From Algoriphagus sp. (GTDB lineage: Bacteria > Bacteroidota > Bacteroidia > Cytophagales > Cyclobacteriaceae), in NCBI GenBank assembly GCA_018336015.1, contig JAGXQZ010000010.1, positions 62,001 through 126,000 of the forward strand: a stretch of 64,000 nucleotides of DNA, given 5' to 3'. Every line of letters starts with the position of its first letter. Positions within the stretch are counted from its first letter, which is position 1. A program made the position numbers and the translations under genes. This document shows, piece after piece, positions 17,464 to 26,025 of this stretch. The notes under the pieces were generated by a model. That model was given only the letters and a program-made list of their open reading frames with translations, searched no databases and was not told where the DNA came from.

Positions 17464-17530
17464 ATGAGCAATGAGCAATGAGCAATGGCCAATTATCAAT
17501 GATCAATTATCAATGACCAATTATCAAGGA
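17464..17530. repeat. Short tandem repeats after the START gene
   Basis: Three copies of the 7-base unit ATGAGCA (17464-17484) are followed by AATTATCAATGATC (17491-17504), AATTATCAATGACC (17505-17518) and a partial third copy. Confidence 0.85.
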
Positions 17531-17568
17531 ATCCAATAGACAATCTGAAATGGTTTTACTTATCATTT

Positions 17569-17576
17569 TATCTTTG
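17569..17576 (+). promoter_or_regulatory. Bacteroidota -7 promoter element for greB
   Basis: TATCTTTG fits the TAnnTTTG consensus of the Bacteroidota housekeeping sigma factor and lies 20 bases before the greB start codon. No clear -33 box. Confidence 0.55.
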
Positions 17577-17596
17577 AATTAGTCAATTTTATAAAA

Positions 17597-18070
17597 ATGA
17601 AAACCCTGTGGATTACGGCTGAAGGCCTCGAAAAACTGAAGGCTGAATTGGAGCACTTGTGGAAAGTAGAGCGTCCGGAGACCACCCAAAAGGTGGCTTG
17701 GGCGGCTAGCTTGGGAGATCGCTCGGAAAACGCAGATTACACCTACAATAAAAAGCGCCTTCGGGAAATTGACCGACGAGTACACTACCTGCGAAAAATG
17801 CTGGATAATTTGAAGGTGATTCCCTACACGCCGTTTCAAGAGGGAAAGGTCATGTTTGGCGCTTGGGTAGAAATCGAAAATGCCAAAAAGCAAAAGATCC
17901 GCTTCCGAATCGTGGGTGGGGAGGAGATTTTCGAACGAAGGGATTATATCTCCATTGATTCACCCATGGCCCAAGCTCTGCTCAAAAAGGAAGTAGGTGA
18001 GGAGGCGGTGGTCCAAACGCCTACCATGCAGATGACGTGGCGGATTGTAAAGATTGAGTATGAGAAATAG
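17597..18070 (+). CDS. greB: GreB-like transcription elongation factor
   Basis: 157 residues, the usual length of the Gre family. The N-terminal coiled coil ends in the acidic tip GDRSENADYTYNKKRLREIDRR, whose Asp-Glu pair is needed to make stalled RNA polymerase cleave backtracked RNA. The spacing of the tip and the basic residues suggest GreB-like over GreA. The C-terminal FKBP-like domain shows FGAWVEIEN, ISIDSPMAQALLKKEVGEEA. Cytoplasmic, binding the secondary channel of RNA polymerase. A TATCTTTG promoter element lies just upstream, and the gene appears to be transcribed alone. Confidence 0.92.
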   Translation: MKTLWITAEGLEKLKAELEHLWKVERPETTQKVAWAASLGDRSENADYTYNKKRLREIDRRVHYLRKMLDNLKVIPYTPFQEGKVMFGAWVEIENAKKQKIRFRIVGGEEIFERRDYISIDSPMAQALLKKEVGEEAVVQTPTMQMTWRIVKIEYEK

Positions 18071-18120
18071 GAAATGGTCTTGGCGAGATTTAAAGGAAAA
18101 TGTGAATATCAAATTCATAA

Positions 18121-18150
18121 AAATAAAAAAGCGGAGGTTTAAACTCCGCT
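18121..18150 (-). terminator. Terminator for the Tat-exported phosphoesterase gene
   Basis: Read on the minus strand, a GCGGAG/CTCCGC stem (18131-18136 and 18144-18149) is followed by a T-rich tail (TTTTTTATTT). It lies about 120 bases after the stop at 18273. Confidence 0.7.
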
Positions 18151-18272
18151 TAGCGAGGTTTCAAACCTGGCTTAATTACTTCAAAGAACATAAGTAAATA
18201 GCGCTTTACTGGTACTGTTAAAATGAGAAATGGCCGAATAAAGGCGGCTTCAGTCTTCTTCGGTCTTCTAGC

Positions 18273-19079
18273 TTAAAGATTATGCCCATTCAGGACCATC
18301 CCATCCTTCACAGTCTTTAAGTAAGTAATGGCTTTGCCGTCTTCGCCGACTTCGCAGACCCGGTAGGAGGGAAAGGGATTTCCCCAGCTGCCACCAAAGT
18401 GTCCAGCCCAGAGGAAAGGCTTTTTCCGGTAGACCATCAACCCATCCAAGTCGTGGTCATGTCCGTGGAAGGTTGCTCGCACATTGGGATAGGAGGTTAC
18501 CAAATCCATAAAGGCTTGGCAATCGATTCCATTTCGGGCCCACTCGCTTTGGGAAATGTGTATAAATACAAACACATGAGAAAGCTTGCTGTATTGATCT
18601 AGGACTACGCGAGCATAATCCAGATTGGCGCACAAATAGTCGCCCGCAGCATTGGAAGAGTCCAAAAGAACGATCCCAATGTCATTTTTATGGATAAAGG
18701 AGTAATTGGTAGGCTGACGCATGACCTCCTGAAAAACCGCTTCACTCACCCGGTCGTGATTGCCCCGAGTGGCGTACCAAGGCATCTGCAACTGTTCGTA
18801 CACATTCATCACCTGAGGTAAAAACTTGGGTTCGTCGTGTATCAGGTCTCCGTTGAACACGACAAAATCCACGTCTTTTTCCCGGTGAATCGCCTCGATG
18901 AGGTTTCGGTGGGAAGTTTCAAAATCAGTGTTGGGCTGTCCCCAGTGCCCATCGGATGCAGTGATGAATTTCAGTCGGGTGGCTTTCGGAAGCTCGATTT
19001 TGCCAAAAGATAAGAGTGGCATTGCCACCATCGAAGTGCCAATCAGGCTGATTTTTTGGAGAAAAGGTCTGCGGTTCAT
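18273..19079 (-). CDS. Tat-exported calcineurin-type metallophosphoesterase
   Basis: 268 residues with a Tat signal (NRRPFLQKISL then a hydrophobic run). Metal-site motifs of the calcineurin-like fold are present: Asp43-x-His45 in ASDGHWG, NGDLIHD (Asp78), GNHDR (107-109), and FHGHDHD near 205-211, with an isolated HISQSEW His between. The protein is periplasmic or, if anchored, on the inner membrane. Its size and motifs resemble cyclic-nucleotide phosphodiesterase-like and purple acid phosphatase-like members. The substrate is not readable. Confidence 0.9.
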   Translation of the reverse strand: MNRRPFLQKISLIGTSMVAMPLLSFGKIELPKATRLKFITASDGHWGQPNTDFETSHRNLIEAIHREKDVDFVVFNGDLIHDEPKFLPQVMNVYEQLQMPWYATRGNHDRVSEAVFQEVMRQPTNYSFIHKNDIGIVLLDSSNAAGDYLCANLDYARVVLDQYSKLSHVFVFIHISQSEWARNGIDCQAFMDLVTSYPNVRATFHGHDHDLDGLMVYRKKPFLWAGHFGGSWGNPFPSYRVCEVGEDGKAITYLKTVKDGMVLNGHNL

Positions 19080-19218
19080 TCGTTCAAAATAGAGATTTGA
19101 GCGCTAGGATTAAAATGGTTTTTATCGGACGTCGAAAAAATGTCATTTAAATCTCCTTAAAACAAAAAAAATACAAACTTTTCGAAGAAGAAATTGGGTC
19201 AGAGTTATTCAACAACAT

Positions 19219-19249
19219 CAAAAAAAGCCGGACGCTTTCGGGTCCAGCC
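19219..19249 (-). terminator. Terminator for the TIM-barrel sugar isomerase-like gene
   Basis: On the minus strand, GCTGGAC pairs with GTCCGGC with one wobble over a short loop, followed by TTTTTTTGA. It lies about 30 bases after the stop at 19278. Confidence 0.8.
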
Positions 19250-19277
19250 TTTGGAATCAACTAATCAAAGCGAATTT

Positions 19278-20111
19278 CTATTCTTTGGTGGTTTCAATTA
19301 CCCCACGGAAATACCCAAGGGATTCAGCAATTCCCATAAAGGGATTGTCCATATTCCGTTCATGTTCCAGACTGCATACGCCGGTATAGCCCACCTTTCG
19401 GATCATTTTGACCATTTCGGGAAAATCGATAATACCTCGGCCAACCTCCAATGAATATCCCGATTTGGTCGGTCCTGTCACATCTTTGATATGCATGTCG
19501 AACACACGGGTGTGGTATTTTTCCATATCAGCTACAGGATCTTTGCCGTTGCGCGTATCGTGTCCGATATCTAGGCACATTCCCATTCTGGGATCGAGAT
19601 TTTTGGTGTGGTTCCAGACTTCATCAGCGTCCTGATAGATGTTGATATCCGGTCCATGCAAATGAATGGCGAATTTGAAATCATACTCTTTCACCTTTTT
19701 TTCCACATAAGGAAGCAGCTCCACATTGGGTACGCCTACAATCAGCTTTACTCCGACCCGTTTTGCATAGGCAAACGCCTTGTCGACCTCCTCTGTGGAT
19801 CTCATGTATATGGGGCCAACCGCATACCCCGTCACTTCATGGGCTTTTAGCTTTTCATGAAATGCGGCGATTTCCGCATCGGTGCTGTTCATCGGCAGAT
19901 GAAAATCCTTGATGCATAGGTAATGCACATCCAATGCTTTCAGGGTTTCCAAGGTTTTGTCAAGGTCAAATTTCACAAACGTGTAGCCTGCAACGCCCAC
20001 CTTGAAGGTCTCGCCTGTTTCAGGTGGAAGCTGTGGTCCGGGTTTGGTTTCCTGGGCTTTGCAAACCATCAGGGAGAAGGCAAGCAAAAGGGTTAATAAG
20101 GGTGATTTCAT
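19278..20111 (-). CDS. Secreted xylose isomerase-like TIM-barrel protein
   Basis: 277 residues with a cleavable signal peptide (MKSPLLTLLLAFSLMVCKAQ), so it acts outside the cytoplasm. The AP endonuclease 2-type TIM barrel shows YTFVKFDLDKTLETLK, FAIHLHGPD (His), MGMCLDIGHDTR (Asp/His), FDMHIKDVTG and VCSLEHERN (Glu), a full set of metal ligands. Exported members of this family in Bacteroidota are linked to 3-keto-sugar metabolism alongside Gfo/Idh/MocA and DUF1080 proteins such as those at 780-3096. That link is inference. There is no such neighbour immediately beside it. Confidence 0.85.
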   Translation of the reverse strand: MKSPLLTLLLAFSLMVCKAQETKPGPQLPPETGETFKVGVAGYTFVKFDLDKTLETLKALDVHYLCIKDFHLPMNSTDAEIAAFHEKLKAHEVTGYAVGPIYMRSTEEVDKAFAYAKRVGVKLIVGVPNVELLPYVEKKVKEYDFKFAIHLHGPDINIYQDADEVWNHTKNLDPRMGMCLDIGHDTRNGKDPVADMEKYHTRVFDMHIKDVTGPTKSGYSLEVGRGIIDFPEMVKMIRKVGYTGVCSLEHERNMDNPFMGIAESLGYFRGVIETTKE

Positions 20112-20749
20112 ATGTTTATAATTTGATTTTCATTTGCCACATAGCCTGTCCCGATTTTATCGGGAGAATGCCCTGTATAATCCTCCCCGGTGTGAGAAGC
20201 ATTTTCTCATGGACATTTCAACAGGTTATGTTGAGATTCTCTGCATCCAATTTAGCACTTGAAGACAGAATAGATCCCTTTGATCTTTTAAATACTGCGG
20301 AATCGTTTTCTTTAAGAAAAGCAAAAATCAACTAGTCCAAGATTGAAAAATAGGCAGGAAGCAGGTTTTTCACACTTAATTGGTATTGAGCTTTGATGGA
20401 ATGGGATCGAAAAATCCAAGTTTAGAATATCCGTCATGCCACCCAGGGGCAGATGATTGGGGCTAAGGATTGCGGATAGTTGTCGGCTGGGCAAAGACGA
20501 CAGGACCGCTTATCGGACTTCAAACTTCCTTTAATTTGGTAACAGGTTGAAATCGGGTCATCCAATTACTAATGCAACCCAACTTAACTGAAAACGCTGT
20601 CTTGTACTGATATGGATACAGGTCCATTTATTGGGTTGGTTTTTCCATTTAAGACTAGGGGAATTTTTATAGGAGAAAAAAATCCCTTCCGACGTAATTC
20701 AGAAGGGATTTCAAACTTGAATCTCAAACTTCAACTTTACCTGATTCAA
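20112..20749. other. 638-bp gap with small hairpins and no gene
   Basis: It holds a TCCCGA-TTTTA-TCGGGA hairpin (20149-20165), which recurs in similar form at 25933-25950, and the terminator of the 20750 gene. Short open frames here are not supported by protein-like composition, and one of them runs through the terminator. I cannot see a promoter for the 19278 gene with confidence. Confidence 0.5.
20675..20711 (-). terminator. Terminator for the secreted helical protein gene
   Basis: AATCCCTTC (20681-20689) pairs with GAAGGGATT (20702-20710), followed on the minus strand by a T run (plus-strand A run at 20676-20682). The stem is nearly the same as at 22059-22088. Confidence 0.8.
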
Positions 20750-21949
20750 TTAATTCCTTTCGATGTACATCACCGCGGAATCTTCGATGTATCGTGCGGG
20801 ATTGAAAGAGGAGTTAAATTTATTTTTTAATGAGTTGAGTGGATTGTTAAGGTTGTTGATTTTTGAGGTGAATTCAGCCGGAAACTTAGTTGCGTCCGAA
20901 TACATGGTGATGAGGTTTTGATACTGCTCAATATTTGCCATCATTCGCATGGTTAGCTGTCCAAATCTCAGTCGGAGGGATTGTACTTTGTACATGTAGG
21001 TTTCTACCTGTCCAAGCCATTTACCTTTACTTGCAGGATTTTTATCGATGCTGGAGAGTTTGTCAGAGATGATTTTGCGGCATTCATTTTTGAATCCTTC
21101 CCGATCACTGTCAAGGGTAGCCTTCAGGTAGCGGTTTTGGTAGCGGTCCATGCTGATGCCATAGTAGGCCATTTGTTCTTGAAGGAGGTCGGTGTTTTCT
21201 TTTTGCAGTTGCTCCAGTTCCTTATTTATCAAGGTCCATTCGTGGTCGATGATGGATTTTTGCTGCTCAAATTGGCTGGTAACATTGAGTAAAAGAAGCA
21301 TCTGTGGGGTGCGATCGTAGAGCTCTTTTTCTTTCTTTCCCATGGTCATCATGATATTACTGACCCCTGAGATGGCGGTATTGACCATGGTGCCATAAAG
21401 AGGCACGGCAGCAGAGGCCGTGCTGATCAGATTAATGGAGGTATTGAGGACATTCACGATGGGGTCTTCTTGCCCTTGTTTTTTGTACCATTTATCGTAT
21501 TCCGATTTCCAGGCAGTGAATCCGTTGTATTGTTGAATTTTACCAATGTTGCCCAATTGGGAGAAAAATGTCTGTGAAGTCAGAAACAAATCTACAGGCT
21601 GGATGTCCCGTTGGATGCTGAGCAATTCGGTAAATGCTAACTGTCCGTTGAGGTTGATTTTGGTTTTAGGTGTTTCTTCCAGAATCCTCAATCGGTCATC
21701 CAAGGCAAGTTGGAGAGTTTCAAGATCCTTTATTTTTTCCTTATCATTGGCAGTTTTGGAGTCGGTAGCCGCAAGTTTTTCGGTCAGTTTGCTGATCAGT
21801 TCTTCATTTGTTTTGAGCTTATCATTTAGGTCTTTGAGCTGTGCATCACGCTCGTTTTTGATTTGTTCATTAATGGTGTTTTCCTGGGCTAGAGTGGAAA
21901 AGCAAATGCTAAGAATCAAGAGAAGAAATACAGGAATCTTGATGTTCAT
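20750..21949 (-). CDS. Unknown secreted helical protein with coiled coil and hydrophobic hairpin
   Basis: 399 residues that I cannot assign to a named family. A clear signal peptide (IPVFLLLILSICFSTLAQ) precedes a charged coiled coil (about 24-92). The rest is predicted helical. From about 164 to 203 lies a long uncharged, Ala/Ser/Gly/Ile-rich segment split by a Pro (AAVPLY), which looks like a hydrophobic hairpin and is flanked by long amphipathic helices. This architecture of long helices with one hydrophobic hairpin is seen in alpha-helical pore-forming toxins of the ClyA/HBL group, but there is no sequence motif to prove it. It is monocistronic between two near-identical terminators. Confidence 0.7.
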   Translation of the reverse strand: MNIKIPVFLLLILSICFSTLAQENTINEQIKNERDAQLKDLNDKLKTNEELISKLTEKLAATDSKTANDKEKIKDLETLQLALDDRLRILEETPKTKINLNGQLAFTELLSIQRDIQPVDLFLTSQTFFSQLGNIGKIQQYNGFTAWKSEYDKWYKKQGQEDPIVNVLNTSINLISTASAAVPLYGTMVNTAISGVSNIMMTMGKKEKELYDRTPQMLLLLNVTSQFEQQKSIIDHEWTLINKELEQLQKENTDLLQEQMAYYGISMDRYQNRYLKATLDSDREGFKNECRKIISDKLSSIDKNPASKGKWLGQVETYMYKVQSLRLRFGQLTMRMMANIEQYQNLITMYSDATKFPAEFTSKINNLNNPLNSLKNKFNSSFNPARYIEDSAVMYIERN

Positions 21950-22051
21950 ATGGGAAGATGATTTTTGATTTTATGTTGGGTGAAAATCACGGTCATATTC
22001 TTCCACTAATACTGTACCAGTTCAAAAAAGTTGAAAGGGCTGATGGGTTTG

Positions 22052-22089
22052 AATAAAAAATCCCTTCCGGTGAAAACTGGAAGGGATTC
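22052..22089 (-). terminator. Terminator for purL
   Basis: AATCCCTTCC (22059-22068) pairs with GGAAGGGATT (22079-22088) over ten bases and, on the minus strand, runs into a T tail. It lies about 110 bases after the purL stop. Confidence 0.8.
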
Positions 22090-22200
22090 TATCATTTTGA
22101 GCTATTTTTTAGAAAACTTGATCACTCAATATCTCTTAGAAATTCAACATCGAACCCTTCGATACGCTCAGGTCAGGATCCGAATGTAGAATTTCGAAGA

Positions 22201-25200
22201 TTAGGAGTGTCTTTCCACCCAAACTTTAGCATTCACAAATGCCTCCAACCAAGGGGTGAAGTCATCGTTTCGCTCGGATGGGTAATGCGCCCAGTTCCAA
22301 GGCTTCAGGCTTCGCTCGATGTGCGGCATGATGGCCAAGTGGCGTCCGTCTTCGGAAGCGATACCCGCTGTCGCAAAGTCAGAACCGTTGGGATTTCCTG
22401 GGTAGGCGGCGTAGCTGTACTTCATGGCGAAGTGGTAGGCGTTTTCACCTTTTGGAAGGTAGAATTTGCCTTCGCCGTGAGCTACCCATACACCCAATCG
22501 CTGTCCGCTGAGGCTACCTAGCATTACAGATTTATTTTCAGGTACTGTCACGTTCACAAAGCAGGACTCAAACTTATGGCTGGCATTGTGGAGCATTTTT
22601 GGCTTCTGATCGTGATCCGGAGTCACCAATCCCAGCTCGATCATCAGCTGACAACCATTGCACACTCCGAGTGAAAGCGTGTCAGGTCTCGCGTAGAAGT
22701 TGTCGAGTGCCTGCTTGGCTTTGGGATTGTAGAGGAAAGCACCTGCCCAGCCTTTGGCAGAACCTAACACGTCGGAGTTGGAAAATCCACCTACAAAGAC
22801 GATCATCTGCACATCGCTGAGGTCTTCACGTCCTGAGATCAGGTCGGTCATGTGCACGTCCTTTACCTCAAATCCTGCCAACCAAAGTGCATAAGCCATT
22901 TCACGGTCGCCATTCACCCCTTTTTCACGGATGATGGCTGCCTTGGCTTTTCCTTTGGAGGTTCTGAAAGGATCTACCCCAAGGGTTTCAAATTTCCCTA
23001 CCCACCCCGGAGCAAAATCATAGCTCAGGGATTGGTTTTTGTAATTTTCAAATCGGTCTTTGGCAAGCTTTTCACCGCTTTGCTTTCGGTCAAGCAAATA
23101 GGAAGACTTAAACCATAAATCTCGCAACTCGGCTACGTCCAAGGATAGAGATTCCAAATTCACTTTTCCATCCAACGTCACTTCTGCCAATTCCACAAAG
23201 CCGATTTCTGCTTTTGCAAGCAAGTCTTCTACTTGGTGATCATTGGCAACCTGGATCAGGATACCCGGATTTTCTGCAAAAAGTGCTTTCACCACATCCT
23301 TTTCGCCCAATCGGGATTCTTTCACGGAAAGGCCCACATTCTGGCTTGGGAAGCACATTTCCAGTAAGGCGGTAATGATACCGCCTGAGGAAATGTCGTG
23401 TCCGGATAAAATCAAATCCTTGGAAATCAATTTCTGAACCGTTTCAAATGCCTTGGAGAAATAGGCCGAATTGGCAACGGTTGGAGTTTCTTTTCCAACC
23501 TTGTTAAGGATCTGGTATAGTGAAGAACCCGCGAGTTTGGCGGAATCTTGAGATAAATCAAGGTATAGTACTTTGCTTCCTGCCTTCGGCAAAAGGGCCG
23601 CTTGGACAGTTTTGGAAATGTCGGAGCATTCGCCTACGGTCGAGATAATCACCGTGCCCGGAGAGTACACCACTTTTCCGTCAGGGTATTTCTGAGTCAT
23701 GGAAAGGGAATCCTTTCCTGTCGGGATATTCACGCCAAGCTCAATAGCAAAATCCGAGACGGCTTTTACAGCACGATAGAGGCGGTCGTTTTCTCCTTTG
23801 TTTTTGGCAGGCCACATCCAGTTGGCAGAGAGGGAAACGCCCTTCAAGCCGTCCTGAACCGGCGCAAAAATCAGATTAGTCAGTGCCTCTGCAATCGCCA
23901 ATCGGCTGCCTGCTTCCGGATTGGCCAAGGCGGCCACTGGAGCATGTCCGATGGAGGTGGCGATTCCTTTGTTTCCGGTAAAATCTAGGGCCATCACGGC
24001 CACGTCATTCAATGGAAGTTGGATTTCACCCACCGTCTGCTGAGTGGCCACGCGTCCGGTTACCGAGCGGTCCACTTTGTTGGTGAGCCAATCTTTGCAG
24101 GCTACCGCTTCGAGTTGAAGGACTTCCTTGATGTATTCGATTAGTTTTCCTGCTTCATAATCTGCTTCTGAAAAAGTGGATCCCTGTCCGCTTTGATCTT
24201 CCAGAACAGTCTTTGGTGAGGAGCCAAACATGTAGGCCAAGTCCCAATCCACCGGCTTTTCGCCTGTCTTTTGGTTTTCAAAGGTGAAGTGCATGTCTCC
24301 AGTCGTCTCGCCCACCACATAAAATGGTGCACGCTCACGCTCGGAAAGTTGCTTGAGGGTATCAATGTCGTTTTTGCCCACTACCAATCCCATTCGTTCC
24401 TGAGATTCATTGCCGATAATCTCTTTGGCAGAAAGGGTAGGATCACCGACTGGGAGTTGGTCGAGGTGGATGGTGCCACCTGTACTTTCCACGAGTTCGG
24501 AAAGGCAGTTCAAGTGACCACCCGCTCCGTGGTCGTGGATGGAGATGATCGGGTTGTTTTCACTTTCGGCCATGGCGCGAATCACATTGGACACGCGCTT
24601 TTGCATTTCCGGATTGGAGCGCTGGATGGCGTTGAGCTCGATGGCATTGGAGAGTTCTCCTGTATTTAGAGAGGATACAGCCGAACCTCCCATCCCGATG
24701 CGGTAGTTGTCACCGCCCATGATCACGATTTGATCACCGGCCTTGGGTTCGCCTTTTTTGGTGTAGTTGGCATTGGTAAAGCCTATACCCCCTGCGAGCA
24801 TGATTACCTTGTCGAAACCGTATTGCTTGTCGCCTTCTTCGTGCTCAAAAGTCAGGACCGAACCTGCGATCAGCGGCTGTCCAAATTTGTTTCCGAAGTC
24901 GGAAGCACCGTTGGATGCTTTGATGAGAATGTCCATCGGGGTTTGATACAGCCAAGGGCGCTCTGTTAAGTTTTTCTCCCAACTTCTTCCTTTTTCTGAA
25001 CGGGAATAGGAAGTCATATACACCGCTGTACCCGCCAAAGGAATGGAAGCTGTACCTCCTGCCAAGCGGTCGCGGATTTCACCTCCCGAACCGGTCGCAG
25101 CTCCGTTAAACGGCTCCACTGTGGTTGGGAAGTTGTGTGTTTCAGCCTTCAGAGATATGACCGTGTCGATTTCGCGGGGCTCAAAAAAGTCTGCTTGATG

Positions 25201-25878
25201 TTGGGTTTTCGGAGCGAATTGCTGGACTCTCGGGCCTTGGACAAAGGCCACGTTGTCTTTATAAGCGGAAGCGATCCGGTTGGGATTGCGTTTGGAAGTT
25301 TCTTTGATCAGCTGAAAAAGCGTCATCGGCTTTTCCTCCCCATCGATCACAAATGAACCGTTGAAAATCTTGTGACGACAGTGTTCTGAGTTGACTTGCG
25401 AGAAGCCGAACACTTCGGAATCAGTCAGAGGGCGTCCCAATTGTTTGGAGACATTTTCCAAATAATCCACTTCCTCCTGACTCAGGGCAAGTCCTTCCGA
25501 CTTGTTGTAGGCTGAAATATCGGTGATGGCTTTGATCGGCTCTGGCTGGAGATGGATGTCGTAGATTTCCTGATCGAGTCCATCGTAAGCCTTCTGGAGC
25601 ATGGGGTCGATTTGGTCCCCTTCCTTCATCGGGAAAAACTCCTCGATGCGCTGAATGCCTTGGATTCCCATGTTCACCGTGATTTCCACGGCATTGGTGG
25701 ACCAGGGGGTGATCATCTCTTTTCTCGGACCGGAGTATTTGCCGGCTATTTTTTCACCTGATTTCAATTTGGCTTCGCCAAAAAGCCAGGTGAGTTTTGA
25801 GATGTCTTCAGTGCTGAGCGGGTGGGGAACTTGAACTCCGTAGATGAGTTTCTGAGGGGATTCAAAGAAGAAAATCAT
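22201..25878 (-). CDS. purL: Phosphoribosylformylglycinamidine synthase (single-chain)
   Basis: 1225 residues, the size of the fused PurL in which PurS-like, synthetase and glutaminase parts form one chain. It catalyses the ATP- and glutamine-dependent step from FGAR to FGAM in purine synthesis. The N-terminal region contains FGFSQVNSEHCRHKIFNG and SLKAETHNFPTTVEPFNGAATGSGGEIRD, the active-site and substrate loops of the synthetase. The C-terminal class I glutamine amidotransferase has Cys1073 in LGVCNGCQL and the His1186-x-Glu1188 pair in PHIER. A likely promoter element lies at 25899-25906. The genes next to it are not purine genes. Confidence 0.97.
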   Translation of the reverse strand: MIFFFESPQKLIYGVQVPHPLSTEDISKLTWLFGEAKLKSGEKIAGKYSGPRKEMITPWSTNAVEITVNMGIQGIQRIEEFFPMKEGDQIDPMLQKAYDGLDQEIYDIHLQPEPIKAITDISAYNKSEGLALSQEEVDYLENVSKQLGRPLTDSEVFGFSQVNSEHCRHKIFNGSFVIDGEEKPMTLFQLIKETSKRNPNRIASAYKDNVAFVQGPRVQQFAPKTQHQADFFEPREIDTVISLKAETHNFPTTVEPFNGAATGSGGEIRDRLAGGTASIPLAGTAVYMTSYSRSEKGRSWEKNLTERPWLYQTPMDILIKASNGASDFGNKFGQPLIAGSVLTFEHEEGDKQYGFDKVIMLAGGIGFTNANYTKKGEPKAGDQIVIMGGDNYRIGMGGSAVSSLNTGELSNAIELNAIQRSNPEMQKRVSNVIRAMAESENNPIISIHDHGAGGHLNCLSELVESTGGTIHLDQLPVGDPTLSAKEIIGNESQERMGLVVGKNDIDTLKQLSERERAPFYVVGETTGDMHFTFENQKTGEKPVDWDLAYMFGSSPKTVLEDQSGQGSTFSEADYEAGKLIEYIKEVLQLEAVACKDWLTNKVDRSVTGRVATQQTVGEIQLPLNDVAVMALDFTGNKGIATSIGHAPVAALANPEAGSRLAIAEALTNLIFAPVQDGLKGVSLSANWMWPAKNKGENDRLYRAVKAVSDFAIELGVNIPTGKDSLSMTQKYPDGKVVYSPGTVIISTVGECSDISKTVQAALLPKAGSKVLYLDLSQDSAKLAGSSLYQILNKVGKETPTVANSAYFSKAFETVQKLISKDLILSGHDISSGGIITALLEMCFPSQNVGLSVKESRLGEKDVVKALFAENPGILIQVANDHQVEDLLAKAEIGFVELAEVTLDGKVNLESLSLDVAELRDLWFKSSYLLDRKQSGEKLAKDRFENYKNQSLSYDFAPGWVGKFETLGVDPFRTSKGKAKAAIIREKGVNGDREMAYALWLAGFEVKDVHMTDLISGREDLSDVQMIVFVGGFSNSDVLGSAKGWAGAFLYNPKAKQALDNFYARPDTLSLGVCNGCQLMIELGLVTPDHDQKPKMLHNASHKFESCFVNVTVPENKSVMLGSLSGQRLGVWVAHGEGKFYLPKGENAYHFAMKYSYAAYPGNPNGSDFATAGIASEDGRHLAIMPHIERSLKPWNWAHYPSERNDDFTPWLEAFVNAKVWVERHS

Positions 25879-25898
25879 GTCCTTGGGCTGGTAAGTTG

Positions 25899-25906
25899 CA
25901 AAGGTA
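25899..25906 (-). promoter_or_regulatory. Bacteroidota -7 promoter element for purL
   Basis: On the minus strand it reads TACCTTTG, a match to TAnnTTTG 20 bases before the purL start. The -33 box is not clear. Confidence 0.5.
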
Positions 25907-26025
25907 AGGATTTGAGATCGATTGGAAAATTGTCCCGATGAATATCGGGATGAAAGATTGGAAAATAGGCGGATTGAAAGATTGAAATATCAGAAAATTC
26001 AAAAATTGCCTCTGTGAAAAAGAAG

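Noticed and set aside
20612..20830. Plus-strand frame near the secreted helical protein
   Set aside because: It runs through the minus-strand terminator and into the 3' end of the true gene.
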